Shown: piece after piece, positions 1 to 8,050 of the stretch
How the letters are laid out: each line of letters begins with the position of its first letter
How positions within the stretch are numbered: the stretch's first letter is position 1
NCBI RefSeq assembly: GCF_028680575.1
Contig: NZ_JAPCKI010000007.1
Location: 124,001-188,000, forward strand
Reading direction: 5' to 3'
DNA: 64,000 nt
DNA from: Acidovorax benzenivorans
GTDB taxonomy: Bacteria; Pseudomonadota; Gammaproteobacteria; Burkholderiales; Burkholderiaceae_C
Program-made: the position numbers and the translations under genes
Notes under the pieces: generated by a model
What the model saw: only the letters and a program-made list of their open reading frames with translations
Databases searched by the model: none
Told to the model about the DNA's origin: nothing

Positions 1-719
1 TGCTGTACGGCATGACCATGGCGGTGGGCCAGTTTGCGCTGCTGTTCACCGCCATCCACATCGGCATGCCTTCGGGCCTGGCCTCGCTGGTGCTGCAGTC
101 GCAGTCGTTCTTCACCCTGCTGCTGGCGGCCTGGTGGCTGCGCGAGAAATGGCAGGGCAACCAGGTGGCGGGCCTGGCGCTGGCCGGCTGCGGGCTGGTG
201 CTGATCGGCAGCGCCCATGGAGCCTCCATGCCGCTGGCAGGCTTTGCGCTGACCGTGGCAGCGGCGGCCATGTGGGGCTGCGGCAACATCGTCACCCGTG
301 CCGTGGGGAGGTATGGGCCGATGAACCAGTTTGCCTTCATCGTTTGGTCCAGCGTGGTGGCGCCGCTGCCGTTTGTGGCGCTGTCTTTGTTGTTGGACGG
401 GCCCGCCACGGTGTGGGCAGCCGTGCAGCACCTGTCGCTCCAATCCATGGCCGCCGTGGCCTACATCGCGTGGATTTCGACCCTGCTGGGCTTCGGGCTG
501 TGGACCTACCTCATGTCACGCTACCCCGTGAACCGCGTGGCGCCCTTCACTTTGCTGGTGCCTGTGGTGGGCCTGACCACGGGCTGGTGGGCGTTTGGCG
601 AGCAGTTGCTGCCCGTGCACTTTGCGGGCGCCGGGCTGCTGATGGCGGGCCTGGTGGTCAATGTGTTTGGCGGCCCGGCCTGGGCAGCCGTGATGGGTCG
701 GCTGCGCGGGGCTCAGTGA
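1..719 (+). CDS. EamA/DMT-family transporter, 5' end outside window
   Basis: Partial inner-membrane exporter of the drug/metabolite (EamA) superfamily. The frame is open to the left edge (L-Y-G precede the first ATG at 12), and the visible 238 or so residues are shorter than the usual 280-300, so the N-terminal membrane segments lie off-window. Hydrophobic helices run throughout; the second EamA repeat is recognisable around LVPVVGLTTGWWAFGE near the C-terminus. Family members export amino acids or metabolites such as cysteine and O-acetylserine, but the substrate cannot be told here. It converges on the acdR-like regulator, leaving only about 15 bp between the two stop codons. Confidence 0.85.
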   Translation, partial: LYGMTMAVGQFALLFTAIHIGMPSGLASLVLQSQSFFTLLLAAWWLREKWQGNQVAGLALAGCGLVLIGSAHGASMPLAGFALTVAAAAMWGCGNIVTRAVGRYGPMNQFAFIVWSSVVAPLPFVALSLLLDGPATVWAAVQHLSLQSMAAVAYIAWISTLLGFGLWTYLMSRYPVNRVAPFTLLVPVVGLTTGWWAFGEQLLPVHFAGAGLLMAGLVVNVFGGPAWAAVMGRLRGAQ

Positions 720-734
720 AAGGCTGGCGGTGCG

Positions 735-1250
735 CTACACCGCCAGCGGCAACTCGGTGGTCGATAGCACGTTGCGCAACACCATGAACGAGCGCACCTG
801 CCGCACGCCCGGCAGGTAGAGCAGCTGCTCGGCATGCAGGCGGTTGAAACTATCGTTGTCGCGCGTGCGCACCAGCATGAAGTAGTCGAACTCGCCGGTG
901 ACCACATGGCATTCCATGCAGCCGGATACCTTGGCAGCCGCCTTTTCAAATTCGGCAAACGATTCGGGCGTGGAGCGGTCCAGCACCACGCCAATCATCA
1001 CCAGCATGCCCGCACCCACGGCCTGGGGGTTGAGCAGCGCCACCACTTTGTCGATGAGCCCCAGGCGCTTGAGGCGCTCCACCCGGCGCAGGCAGGCGGG
1101 AGGACTCAGGTGCACCTTCTCGGCCAATGCCACGTTCGACAGCGACGCGTCGCGCTGCAGCTGGCGCAAGATGGTTTTGTCGGTGCGGTCCAGCTCGGCC
1201 GAGACATCGGCTTGCGGCACATTCTTGACACGAACTTTTGTTGCGCACAT
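735..1250 (-). CDS. acdR: Lrp/AsnC-family regulator, probable AcdR
   Basis: 171-residue DNA-binding regulator. The N-terminal AsnC-type helix-turn-helix (about residues 22-75) contains LAEKVHLSPPACLRRVERL and is followed by an RAM/ligand-binding domain (about 80-160). It lies divergently upstream of an ACC deaminase gene, which is the standard place for AcdR, the Lrp-like activator of acdS in proteobacteria. That context is the reason for the symbol. The shared intergenic region of about 160 bp is AT-rich and would hold the operator. The assignment as Lrp/AsnC is certain; the AcdR role is inferred from position. Confidence 0.85.
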   Translation of the reverse strand: MCATKVRVKNVPQADVSAELDRTDKTILRQLQRDASLSNVALAEKVHLSPPACLRRVERLKRLGLIDKVVALLNPQAVGAGMLVMIGVVLDRSTPESFAEFEKAAAKVSGCMECHVVTGEFDYFMLVRTRDNDSFNRLHAEQLLYLPGVRQVRSFMVLRNVLSTTELPLAV

Positions 1251-1411
1251 CTTTTATTTAGAGAAATATTTTTGGCTTCTATTCTCTTTCATAAAACTTA
1301 AACGCTGAAATTCAGACAAATTTTGCAACCACTTGATGCGCGTGTTTTTCTACGATGAAGGCACTGCAAGCCCCGTGCTTGCGCCTTCTCTTCATCGACC
1401 GGAACACCGCC
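1251..1411. promoter_or_regulatory. Divergent acdR-acdS intergenic region
   Basis: 161 bp separate the two divergent genes. The part nearest acdR (about 1250-1325) is strikingly AT-rich for this genome, with runs such as TTTTATTTAGAGAAATATTT that suit Lrp-type binding and bending. No unambiguous -10/-35 pair was found by eye. Inference: the region carries both promoters and the AcdR site. Confidence 0.5.
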
Positions 1412-2428
1412 ATGAACCTGCAGAAATTTGCCCGCCACCCGCTCACCTTCGGCCCCTCGCCCATCACACCGCTGCCGCGCCTGTCGGCCCATCTGGGCGG
1501 CAAGGTGCACCTGTACGCCAAGCGCGAGGACTGCAACTCGGGCCTGGCCTTTGGCGGCAACAAGACGCGCAAGCTCGAATACCTGATCCCCGAGGCCATC
1601 GCAGGCGGCTACGACACGCTGGTGTCGATTGGCGGCATCCAGTCCAACCAGACGCGTCAGGTGGCCGCCGTGGCCGCCCACCTGGGCATGAAGTGCGTGC
1701 TGGTGCAGGAGAACTGGGTCAACTACTCCGACGCGGTGTACGACCGCGTGGGCAACATCGAGATGAGCCGCATCATGGGGGCCGACGTGCGCCTGGACGC
1801 TGCGGGTTTTGACATCGGCATCCGCCCCAGCTGGGAGCAGGCCATGGAGGACGTGAAGAAGGCCGGTGGCAAGCCCTTCCCCATCCCCGCAGGCTGCTCC
1901 GAGCACCCATATGGCGGCCTGGGCTTCGTGGGCTTTGCCGAAGAGGTGCTCCAGCAGGAGAAGGAGCTGGGCTTTCAGTTTGACTACATCGTGGTCTGCT
2001 CGGTGACCGGCAGCACGCAGGCCGGCATGGTGGTGGGTTTTGCGGCCGACGGCCGGGCGCGCAAGGTGATCGGCATCGACGCCTCGGCCAAGCCTGAGAA
2101 GACGCACGCGCAGATCCTGCGCATTGCGCAGAACACCGCCAAGCTCGTCGAGCTGGGCCAGGAGTTGACCGCCGAGGACGTGGTGCTAGACACCCGCTAT
2201 GGCGGCCCCGAGTACGGCCTGCCCAACGAGGGCACGCTCGAAGCCATTCGCTTGTGTGCGCGCCAGGAAGGCATGCTGACCGACCCGGTGTACGAAGGCA
2301 AGTCCATGCACGGAATGATCGACATGGTGCGCAAGGGCGAGTTCCCCGAAGGCTCGCGCGTACTGTATGCGCACCTAGGAGGGGTGCCGGCGTTGAACGC
2401 CTACAGCTTTCTTTTTCGCAACGGCTGA
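1412..2428 (+). CDS. acdS: 1-aminocyclopropane-1-carboxylate deaminase
   Basis: PLP enzyme that splits ACC, the plant ethylene precursor, into 2-oxobutyrate and ammonia. Counting from the ATG at 1412 gives 338 residues, the family length. The diagnostic residues fall at the positions numbered in Pseudomonas AcdS: the PLP lysine K51 (GGNKTRK), Y294 and E295 (DPVYEGKS) and L322 (AHLGG). E295 and L322 separate true ACC deaminases from D-cysteine desulfhydrases of the same fold. An in-frame codon 57 bp upstream would add 19 unconserved residues, so the internal ATG is preferred. It sits divergent from the Lrp-type regulator. Carriage suggests a plant- or rhizosphere-associated lifestyle (inference). 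Confidence 0.95.
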   Translation: MNLQKFARHPLTFGPSPITPLPRLSAHLGGKVHLYAKREDCNSGLAFGGNKTRKLEYLIPEAIAGGYDTLVSIGGIQSNQTRQVAAVAAHLGMKCVLVQENWVNYSDAVYDRVGNIEMSRIMGADVRLDAAGFDIGIRPSWEQAMEDVKKAGGKPFPIPAGCSEHPYGGLGFVGFAEEVLQQEKELGFQFDYIVVCSVTGSTQAGMVVGFAADGRARKVIGIDASAKPEKTHAQILRIAQNTAKLVELGQELTAEDVVLDTRYGGPEYGLPNEGTLEAIRLCARQEGMLTDPVYEGKSMHGMIDMVRKGEFPEGSRVLYAHLGGVPALNAYSFLFRNG

Positions 2429-2551
2429 TGCGTCCACAGAGCAGCAACGGCTGGCGCAGCTGGCCGGGCTGTCGTTGATCTGAGCGCCTGTTCGAAGGGG
2501 CCCTGGCAGCAAGGCGGGTCCTACCCGCTTCCCCGTCCCAAGGAGACTCCC

Positions 2552-3550
2552 ATGAAGTGTTTGCAGCTTGCCAGCCGCCGTAGCGTGATCCTCGTGGCGG
2601 CAGCCGTCGCGGGGCTGGGAATCGGCCCTTTGCGGCTGGCCCATGCCGACGGATATCCCGCCAAACCGGTACAGCTTGTCGTGCCCTTCCCACCCGGGGG
2701 CGCCGTGGACATCGTGGGCCGCACCATCAGCAAGAAGCTGGGCGACCGCCTGGGCCAGCCCATCGTGGTCGAGAATAAGGCGGGCGCGGGCACCGTGGTC
2801 GGCGCGGCGTATGTGGCCAATGCACCTGCCGATGGCTACACGCTGCTGATCAGCTCCGGCTCCACCTTCACCGTAAACCCCGCGCTGAACGCCAAGCTGC
2901 CCTACGACCCCGTCAAAAGCTACGAACCCGTCGGCTTGGTCGCTCGTGTGCCCCTGATTCTGTTGGCCCACCGCGATGTGCCGGTCAACAACCTCCGGCA
3001 GCTGATCGCCGCCGTGCAGCGCACGCCCGACAAGTTCTCCTACGGCTCGTTCGGCAACGGCACCACGGGGCATTTCGCAGCCGAGCTGACCTGGTCGGCC
3101 GCGGGCATCAAGCTGATGCACGTGCCTTACCGGGGCAGCGCCCCCGCCATGGCCGACCTGATGGGCGGGCAGATCCCCTTCACCATCGACACCGTGGCGG
3201 CAGCACTGCCACAGCTCAAGGCGGGCAAGATCAAGGCCATTGCCGTCACGGGCGCCACGCGGGCCACGCAGCTGCCCGACGTGCCAACGGTGGCAGAGAG
3301 TGGCTTTCCGGGGTTCTCAGCCGATTCCTGGCTGGCCGTGGTCGCGCCGCGCGGCCTGCCCGCCGAAGCCAAGGCCAAATTGCACAAGGCACTGGCCGAG
3401 ACCCTGGCGGACGCCGAAATCCGCAGCAAACTCATCGCCGCAGGGCTGGAGCCGTCTTACGCCACGGGCGATGCCGTGCTGACGCAGATCGAAGAAGAGT
3501 TACCGCGCATGCGGGCGATAGCGCAACGGGCGCAGATTCGCGCGGAGTGA
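2552..3550 (+). CDS. Bug-family tripartite tricarboxylate transporter substrate-binding protein
   Basis: 332-residue periplasmic solute receptor of the Bug/TctC family. A signal peptide of about 30 residues ends near AHA-DGYPAKP, followed by the typical YPAKPVQLVVPFPPGGAVD start of the mature protein. The ligand loop region (GTTGHFAAE) and the conserved LPDVPTVAESGFPGF segment are present. These receptors bind carboxylates or other small acids, usually for TctAB, but many are orphans in betaproteobacteria and no tctAB is visible here. A good ribosome-binding site (AAGGAG) precedes the ATG. It lies about 120 bp after acdS, so co-transcription is possible. Confidence 0.93.
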   Translation: MKCLQLASRRSVILVAAAVAGLGIGPLRLAHADGYPAKPVQLVVPFPPGGAVDIVGRTISKKLGDRLGQPIVVENKAGAGTVVGAAYVANAPADGYTLLISSGSTFTVNPALNAKLPYDPVKSYEPVGLVARVPLILLAHRDVPVNNLRQLIAAVQRTPDKFSYGSFGNGTTGHFAAELTWSAAGIKLMHVPYRGSAPAMADLMGGQIPFTIDTVAAALPQLKAGKIKAIAVTGATRATQLPDVPTVAESGFPGFSADSWLAVVAPRGLPAEAKAKLHKALAETLADAEIRSKLIAAGLEPSYATGDAVLTQIEEELPRMRAIAQRAQIRAE

Positions 3551-3571
3551 GCGCTGCGCTTTTCCGGCGCC

Positions 3572-4129
3572 TCAGTCCCGCAACCAGGCCAGCATATGTG
3601 GATAGGGGGCTGGCCCACCGGGTTGCGCCTGCGAAGGCAGTACCGTGAGCCCAGTCGCTGCCAGCCCCGAGGCTCCCAGGTAAACACCCAGCTCGAAGGT
3701 GGTCCGCAGCCCCGCACTGCGCCCGTGGTAGCCCCCGTCATGGAATAGCACCGCAGAGTCCAGCCCCAGGTGGCACGTTGCCGCCCAGGCCCAGGCGGTG
3801 GCCTCGATCTCGCCGCCATGCGGCACGGCGGGCAGGTCCTGCAGTGCATCGTCCATCGCGGGCCGCAGAGCGGATGGCACCACCGCCAGGTGCCCCGCCT
3901 CGTGCAACAGATCGCCTGGCCAGCGCAGTCGCGCGGCATCCACCCGCAAACCACCGCGCTCAATGCGCACGCCGGGCAGAAAGCTGTCTGGCGGAACCTC
4001 TGCCTCGTGCACCTGCAAGCCGATTTCGCGCAGAAATCCCAGAATACGCTCCCGCACTGCCACGTCGGCCGGATCTGCTGCGCTGACTGCGGCCGATGGG
4101 GGCACGGTGTTGCTGTCTGCGCTGGTCAT
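3572..4129 (-). CDS. Conserved hypothetical protein with HEXXH (zincin-like) motif
   Basis: 185-residue, apparently soluble protein of unknown function. It has HEAGH at residues 76-80, inside LLHEAGHLAV, and acidic residues at 107 and 109 (GGEIEATAWAWA) that could supply a third zinc ligand, so a metallopeptidase-like fold is plausible. No signal peptide was seen. Its start overlaps the stop of the upstream MFS-acyltransferase gene by 4 bp (ATGA), implying translational coupling and a shared operon. The HEXXH motif is seen; the peptidase activity is inference. Confidence 0.75.
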   Translation of the reverse strand: MTSADSNTVPPSAAVSAADPADVAVRERILGFLREIGLQVHEAEVPPDSFLPGVRIERGGLRVDAARLRWPGDLLHEAGHLAVVPSALRPAMDDALQDLPAVPHGGEIEATAWAWAATCHLGLDSAVLFHDGGYHGRSAGLRTTFELGVYLGASGLAATGLTVLPSQAQPGGPAPYPHMLAWLRD

Positions 4130-6066
4130 GCCTGAAGCAACTCCGCCACCTGGCTGCGCAGCAGCGCGGGCTGCACCACCTGCGGTGCCACAGGACGGCC
4201 CACGTTGAGCCCCACCCGGCTGTAGAACCCCCGGCGGAACGGCCGCACCATCGCACCACCCTGCTCAATGCGGCTGAAGTACGAGCCCCACAGATTGGTC
4301 AGCGCCATGGGAATGACGGGGGCTTCGATGCCTTCTTCGCGGGCGCGCTCGATGATCTTCATGATGCCGCCCTTGAACTCCTGCAGCTGTCCGTCCTTGG
4401 TGATGCCCCCTTCGGGGAAGATGGCCAGCAGGTCGCCTTCGCGCAACACCTGGGCGGCGCGGTCGAAAGCCGCTTCGTAGGTCTTGGGGTCTTCCTTGTA
4501 CGGCGCAATGGGGATCGCCTTGGCCAGGCGGAACAGCCAGCCCAGCACGGGCACGCGGAAGATGCGGTGGTCCATCACGAAGTAGATGGGGCGCGGGCTA
4601 GCGGCCATGAGCAACACGGCATCGACAAAACTCACGTGGTTGCACGCCAGGATGGCCGCGCCGCTCGAAGGCAGGTTCTCATCGCCCTGCACCTTGAAGC
4701 GGTACACAAACCGCGACGACACCCAGGCCACAAAGCGCAGCAGGTACTCGGGCACCAGCATGAAGATGTAGAACGCCACCACCGCGTTGGCCAGGCCGGT
4801 GAACAGGAAGATCTGCGGCACCGTGAAACCCGCGCCCAGCAAAGCGCCCGCGATGAGCGAGCTGCCGATCATGAACAGCGCGTTCAGGATGTTGTTGGCC
4901 GCAATGATGCGCGCCCGGTGCGTGGGCTGGCTGCGCATCTGGATCAGCGCGTACATGGGCACGCTGTACAGGCCGGCAAACAGGCTGAGCAGCGCCAGGT
5001 CCAGCATCACACGCCAGTGGGCGCCCTGGGCCACAAAGGCGGCCAGGCCCATGATCTCGGACGGCGGCAGGCTGCGCGAGGCAAAGTACAGGTCGATGGA
5101 GAACACGCTCATGCCGATGGCGCCCAGCGGCACCAGGCCGATCTCCACATGGCGACGCGAGAGCACCTCGCACAGCAGCGAACCGATGCCGATGCCGATG
5201 GAGAACACCACCAGCAGCAGCGAGGCCACCTGCTCGTTGCCGTGCAGCACGTTCTTGGCAAGGCTGGGGAACTGACTCAGGAACACCGCGCCAAAGAACC
5301 ACATCCAGCTGATACCCAGCAGCGAGCGGAACACCACGATGTTCTCGTGCGCGAGCTTGAGGTTGCGCCAGGTTTCGGTGAAGGGATTCCAGTTGATGGT
5401 GAGGCCTGGGTCAGTGGCGGGCACCGAGGGAATGAATTGCGCCACCACGCGCCCCACCAGTGCTGCCACCACACAGGCCACAGCCACGGTGGTGTGGCCG
5501 ATGCCGGGCAGTGCCACCAGCAGGCCGCCCGCCACATTGCCCAGCAAGATGGCCACAAACGTGCCCATCTCGACCATGCCGTTGCCGCCCGTCAGTTCTC
5601 GCTCGTTGAGCACCTGGGGCATGTACGCAAACTTGACCGGGCCGAACAGTGTGGAGTGCACGCCCATGAAGAAGGTGCACAGCAGCAGGATGGGAATATT
5701 GCCCGCGATGAAACCCACGGCCGCCACCAGCATGATGGCGATCTCCAGGTTCTTCACGAAGCGGATCATCTTCGTCTTGTCGTACTTGTCCGTGAGCTGG
5801 CCCGACGTGGCCGAGAACAGCAAAAACGGCAGGATGAACAGCGCACCAATCACCAGCCCCGCCATGGCGGGCGGCAGCCAGTCCACACTGAGCTGGTAGG
5901 TCACCATCACCGTGAAGGCGAACTTGAAGAGGTTGTCATTGGCCGCGCCGGAAAACTGCGTCCAGAAGAACGGCGCAAACCGACGCTGGCGCAGCAGGGC
6001 AAACTGGTTCGGGTCCTCGTGCGTTGGCGCGGGGGCCACGCTTGTGGACGGGGTGTCGGGGCTCAT
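4126..6066 (-). CDS. MFS transporter-PlsC acyltransferase fusion (LplT-like + 1-acyl-G3P acyltransferase)
   Basis: 646-residue fusion. Residues about 20-420 form a major-facilitator membrane domain resembling the lysophospholipid flippase LplT. Residues about 455-640 form a PlsC glycerophospholipid acyltransferase with the HX4D motif at H477-D482 (NHVSFVD) and FPEGG at 550-554. The likely role is to bring lysophospholipid across the inner membrane and re-acylate it. Unlike the LplT/Aas pair of enterics there is no acyl-ACP synthetase domain. The start at 6066 is chosen because GAGGAG precedes it closely; an upstream in-frame start at 6165 would overlap the preceding gene. It lies between a CREST-like membrane gene (55 bp gap) and the HEXXH gene (4-bp overlap). 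Confidence 0.9.
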   Translation of the reverse strand: MSPDTPSTSVAPAPTHEDPNQFALLRQRRFAPFFWTQFSGAANDNLFKFAFTVMVTYQLSVDWLPPAMAGLVIGALFILPFLLFSATSGQLTDKYDKTKMIRFVKNLEIAIMLVAAVGFIAGNIPILLLCTFFMGVHSTLFGPVKFAYMPQVLNERELTGGNGMVEMGTFVAILLGNVAGGLLVALPGIGHTTVAVACVVAALVGRVVAQFIPSVPATDPGLTINWNPFTETWRNLKLAHENIVVFRSLLGISWMWFFGAVFLSQFPSLAKNVLHGNEQVASLLLVVFSIGIGIGSLLCEVLSRRHVEIGLVPLGAIGMSVFSIDLYFASRSLPPSEIMGLAAFVAQGAHWRVMLDLALLSLFAGLYSVPMYALIQMRSQPTHRARIIAANNILNALFMIGSSLIAGALLGAGFTVPQIFLFTGLANAVVAFYIFMLVPEYLLRFVAWVSSRFVYRFKVQGDENLPSSGAAILACNHVSFVDAVLLMAASPRPIYFVMDHRIFRVPVLGWLFRLAKAIPIAPYKEDPKTYEAAFDRAAQVLREGDLLAIFPEGGITKDGQLQEFKGGIMKIIERAREEGIEAPVIPMALTNLWGSYFSRIEQGGAMVRPFRRGFYSRVGLNVGRPVAPQVVQPALLRSQVAELLQA

Positions 6067-6121
6067 GCGTTTCTCCTCGTTTCCGATGGGTTGGCTTGTT
6101 GGAATTTTCCGGACCTGCGCT

Positions 6122-7009
6122 TCATGCGCCGGATCTGCGGGCGACACCCACGGCGTGGGCGCCATTCTGCCCGGACGGCATGACCAGCGGCATCACCGCC
6201 GCGTCACTGTGGCGCAAAGCCACCAGGGGCCACAGTGCCGACAGCACCGGCCAGGCGGCGGCCGCCGCCAGCACATGCTTGAGGCTGTGGCCCGAAACCC
6301 ATCCGCCCGTGGCCTCGAACACCGAGTGGTCTGCCGCCTCCAGCAGCTTGGCCAGGGCATACAGCACCACCACCACGCCCAGGTGCAGTGCCAGGCCATC
6401 GACCCGGCGCGGCAGGCATGCCAACACCAGCACCACCAGCAGGCCGCCTAGCTGCACCACGGCCCAGGGCAGCAGGTTGCCGGTGTGCGCCCACACCCAC
6501 ACGGCCAGCGGCCCCGCCAGCAGCACGGTGCCAGCGGCGGCCACGCCCGCCCGCGCGCTCACCCGGCTGGCAGCCGCCAGGCCCAGCAGCCCCGCAAAGG
6601 GCAGGACCATGCCCAGACGGTCCCACAGCAGGCCCGCGTCCTGCGGCTGCCAGTGGTACAGCGCCGAGCCTGCGGCGGTGCACAGCAGTCCGCCAAAAAA
6701 CAAGGCGGCCAGCGCACGGGATGTGGCGTCCAGCGCGCTCGGCGCCACACTGCGCAGCGCAGACAGGCCCCATGCACCCGCCAGCACAAAGGCCAGGTTG
6801 CTCAATACATCCAGCGCGCAGGGGATGCCCCACAGCGTGCGCTGGTCGGCAAACCCGTGCTGGTGTTCGCTGGCAGGCAGGGACGGGCCGAACAGTGCCA
6901 GCGCCAACAGCGCGGCCGCGCCCACCAGCAGGCCTGTTTCGGCATACGACAGGCGCAGCGGCCTTGGCAGGCCACGAGAACGAGGGGGAATCACAGGGGA
7001 AGAAGACAT
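6122..7009 (-). CDS. Membrane protein of the CREST/ceramidase-like type
   Basis: 295-residue integral membrane protein with about seven hydrophobic segments. Conserved-looking polar sites are spread as in the CREST superfamily of membrane hydrolases (alkaline ceramidase, PAQR, Per1): D-x2-SN in DVLSNLAF, S-x3-H in GSALYHW, a nearby D in LLWDRLG, and a C-terminal H-x3-H in GHSLKHV. If the assignment is right it would hydrolyse a lipid amide or act as a receptor. It begins a minus-strand operon with the MFS-PlsC fusion. The ATG at 7009 is preferred to a GTG nine bases upstream. The CREST assignment is motif-based and tentative. Confidence 0.7.
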   Translation of the reverse strand: MSSSPVIPPRSRGLPRPLRLSYAETGLLVGAAALLALALFGPSLPASEHQHGFADQRTLWGIPCALDVLSNLAFVLAGAWGLSALRSVAPSALDATSRALAALFFGGLLCTAAGSALYHWQPQDAGLLWDRLGMVLPFAGLLGLAAASRVSARAGVAAAGTVLLAGPLAVWVWAHTGNLLPWAVVQLGGLLVVLVLACLPRRVDGLALHLGVVVVLYALAKLLEAADHSVFEATGGWVSGHSLKHVLAAAAAWPVLSALWPLVALRHSDAAVMPLVMPSGQNGAHAVGVARRSGA

Positions 7010-7091
7010 CACACACACCGTAGAAAGTGAACGATGCCGCGCAGTGTGGGGAGCAGTGGCGGCCGCCCCCGCAAAAAGTCGCTCAAAGGGC

Positions 7092-7128
7092 TACCCATGC
7101 ACCCTTGGGTATTGATAATCGATACCCA
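7092..7128 (+). promoter_or_regulatory. Triple half-site inverted-repeat operator upstream of the HTH regulator
   Basis: Three copies of one half-site alternate in orientation: TACCCA at 7092-7097, TGGGTAT at 7106-7112 and ATACCCA at 7122-7128. The last two form a near-perfect 23-bp palindrome ending 13 bp before the ATG at 7142, and contain a -10-like GATAAT (7114-7119). The position is ideal for autorepression by the downstream regulator (inference). Confidence 0.6.
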
Positions 7129-7141
7129 GGAGCCCCACCCC

Positions 7142-7873
7142 ATGAGCACGACTGCCGACCTCGTCACCGCCCTGAAAAAGGAACTCAAGACCGCGCAGAT
7201 GACCTACGCCGACCTGGCGCAGGCGCTGGGCATGGCCGAGTCCAGCGTCAAGCGCATGCTGGCCAAGGGCGACATGCCGCTGTCACGCATCGACGCCATC
7301 TGCCGCGCGCTGGCGCTGGACTTTGCCGACCTGGCGCGGCGCGTGGCCGATGAACAGCCCCTGCTGAAAGAGCTGACCCAGGAGCAGGAAAAAGCCGTGG
7401 TGGCGGACAAGAAGCTGCTATTGATGGCGATTTGTGTGCTGAGCCAGTGGACGCTGGAACAGGTGACCGGCTACTACCGGTTGACCGAGGCCGAAGGCAT
7501 CAAATACCTGGCGCAGCTCGACCGCATCGGCATCATCGAGCTGCGGCCGCTGAACCGCTACCGCCTCAAGCTGGCCAAGACCTTTCGCTGGCGCCCGCAT
7601 GGCCCGGTGATGAACTACTTCCGCGACCATGCGCTGCTGGACTACTTTGCGGGTGGCTTTGATGGCCTGGGCGAAGGCGTGCTGCTGGTGCACGGCAACA
7701 TCAGCCGCAGCCTGGCGCCTGCCTTCATGGAGCGCATGCAGCGCGTGGCGCAGGACTTTGCCCAGCAGCACCTGGCCGACCAGAAACTGCCCGACCGCGA
7801 ACGCGAGGGCTACACCCTGCTGCTGGCCATGCGCAGCTGGGAGTTCGAGGCGTTTGCGGTCATGCGCCGCTGA
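7142..7873 (+). CDS. XRE-family helix-turn-helix transcriptional regulator
   Basis: 243-residue regulator. The N-terminal Cro/CI-type HTH (about residues 8-65: MTYADLAQALGMAESSVKRM) is followed by a 170-residue C-terminal domain with no match I can name, which may sense a ligand or mediate oligomerisation. The ATG at 7142 is chosen because it begins just before the HTH and downstream of a strong palindrome; an earlier in-frame start at 7034 would translate through that operator. Divergent from the CREST-like membrane gene with about 130 bp between them, so it may control that operon as well as itself. Confidence 0.88.
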   Translation: MSTTADLVTALKKELKTAQMTYADLAQALGMAESSVKRMLAKGDMPLSRIDAICRALALDFADLARRVADEQPLLKELTQEQEKAVVADKKLLLMAICVLSQWTLEQVTGYYRLTEAEGIKYLAQLDRIGIIELRPLNRYRLKLAKTFRWRPHGPVMNYFRDHALLDYFAGGFDGLGEGVLLVHGNISRSLAPAFMERMQRVAQDFAQQHLADQKLPDREREGYTLLLAMRSWEFEAFAVMRR

Positions 7874-7885
7874 TTTGCTCATTTT

Positions 7886-7930
7886 TTAATAGCAGCCAGC
7901 GCTTTTACATCAAGCGCCAGTAGCCAAAAC
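7886..7930 (+). repeat. Dispersed repeat family A, copy 1
   Basis: Core AGCGCTTTTACATCAAGCGC (7898-7917), with arms AGCGCTT and AAGCGC flanking a short loop, preceded by TTAATAGC and followed by CAGTAGCCAAAAC. The same element recurs at 14214, 25955, 51515 and 62795. This copy lies between the XRE and TetR genes. Confidence 0.75.
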
Positions 7931-7985
7931 ACCATCAATTTCGCGGCTGAAACACGGCACCAGCGGCGCGCTGATCTGTGCCTGC

Positions 7986-8014
7986 TTGACGTCACAAACA
8001 GAAAATACTATTCT
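7986..8014 (+). promoter_or_regulatory. Candidate promoter of the TetR operon
   Basis: TTGACG (7986-7991) and TATTCT (8009-8014) are separated by 17 bp, and the inverted repeat at 8012-8043 begins on the -10 element, a typical repressor arrangement. Read by eye only. Confidence 0.5.
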
Positions 8015-8043
8015 TTAAATAACAAATTTCTTTTATTTAAAGA
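8012..8043 (+). promoter_or_regulatory. Perfect 11-bp inverted repeat, probable TetR operator
   Basis: TCTTTAAATAA (8012-8022) and its exact reverse complement TTATTTAAAGA (8033-8043) are separated by 10 bp, ending 7 bp before the TetR start codon. A TetR dimer bound here would block transcription of its own operon (inference). Confidence 0.65.
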
Positions 8044-8050
8044 TAGTCAA

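Noticed and set aside
2431-2482. Short in-frame stretch after acdS (STEQQRLAQLAGLSLI) that could be a gene remnant
   Set aside because: Only about 16 residues long and not recognisable as any specific family; chance is as likely.
4096-6183. 695-codon plus-strand open frame opposite the MFS-PlsC gene
   Set aside because: It is His/Gln-rich low-complexity translation typical of the antisense of a high-GC gene; the minus strand encodes clear MFS and PlsC motifs.
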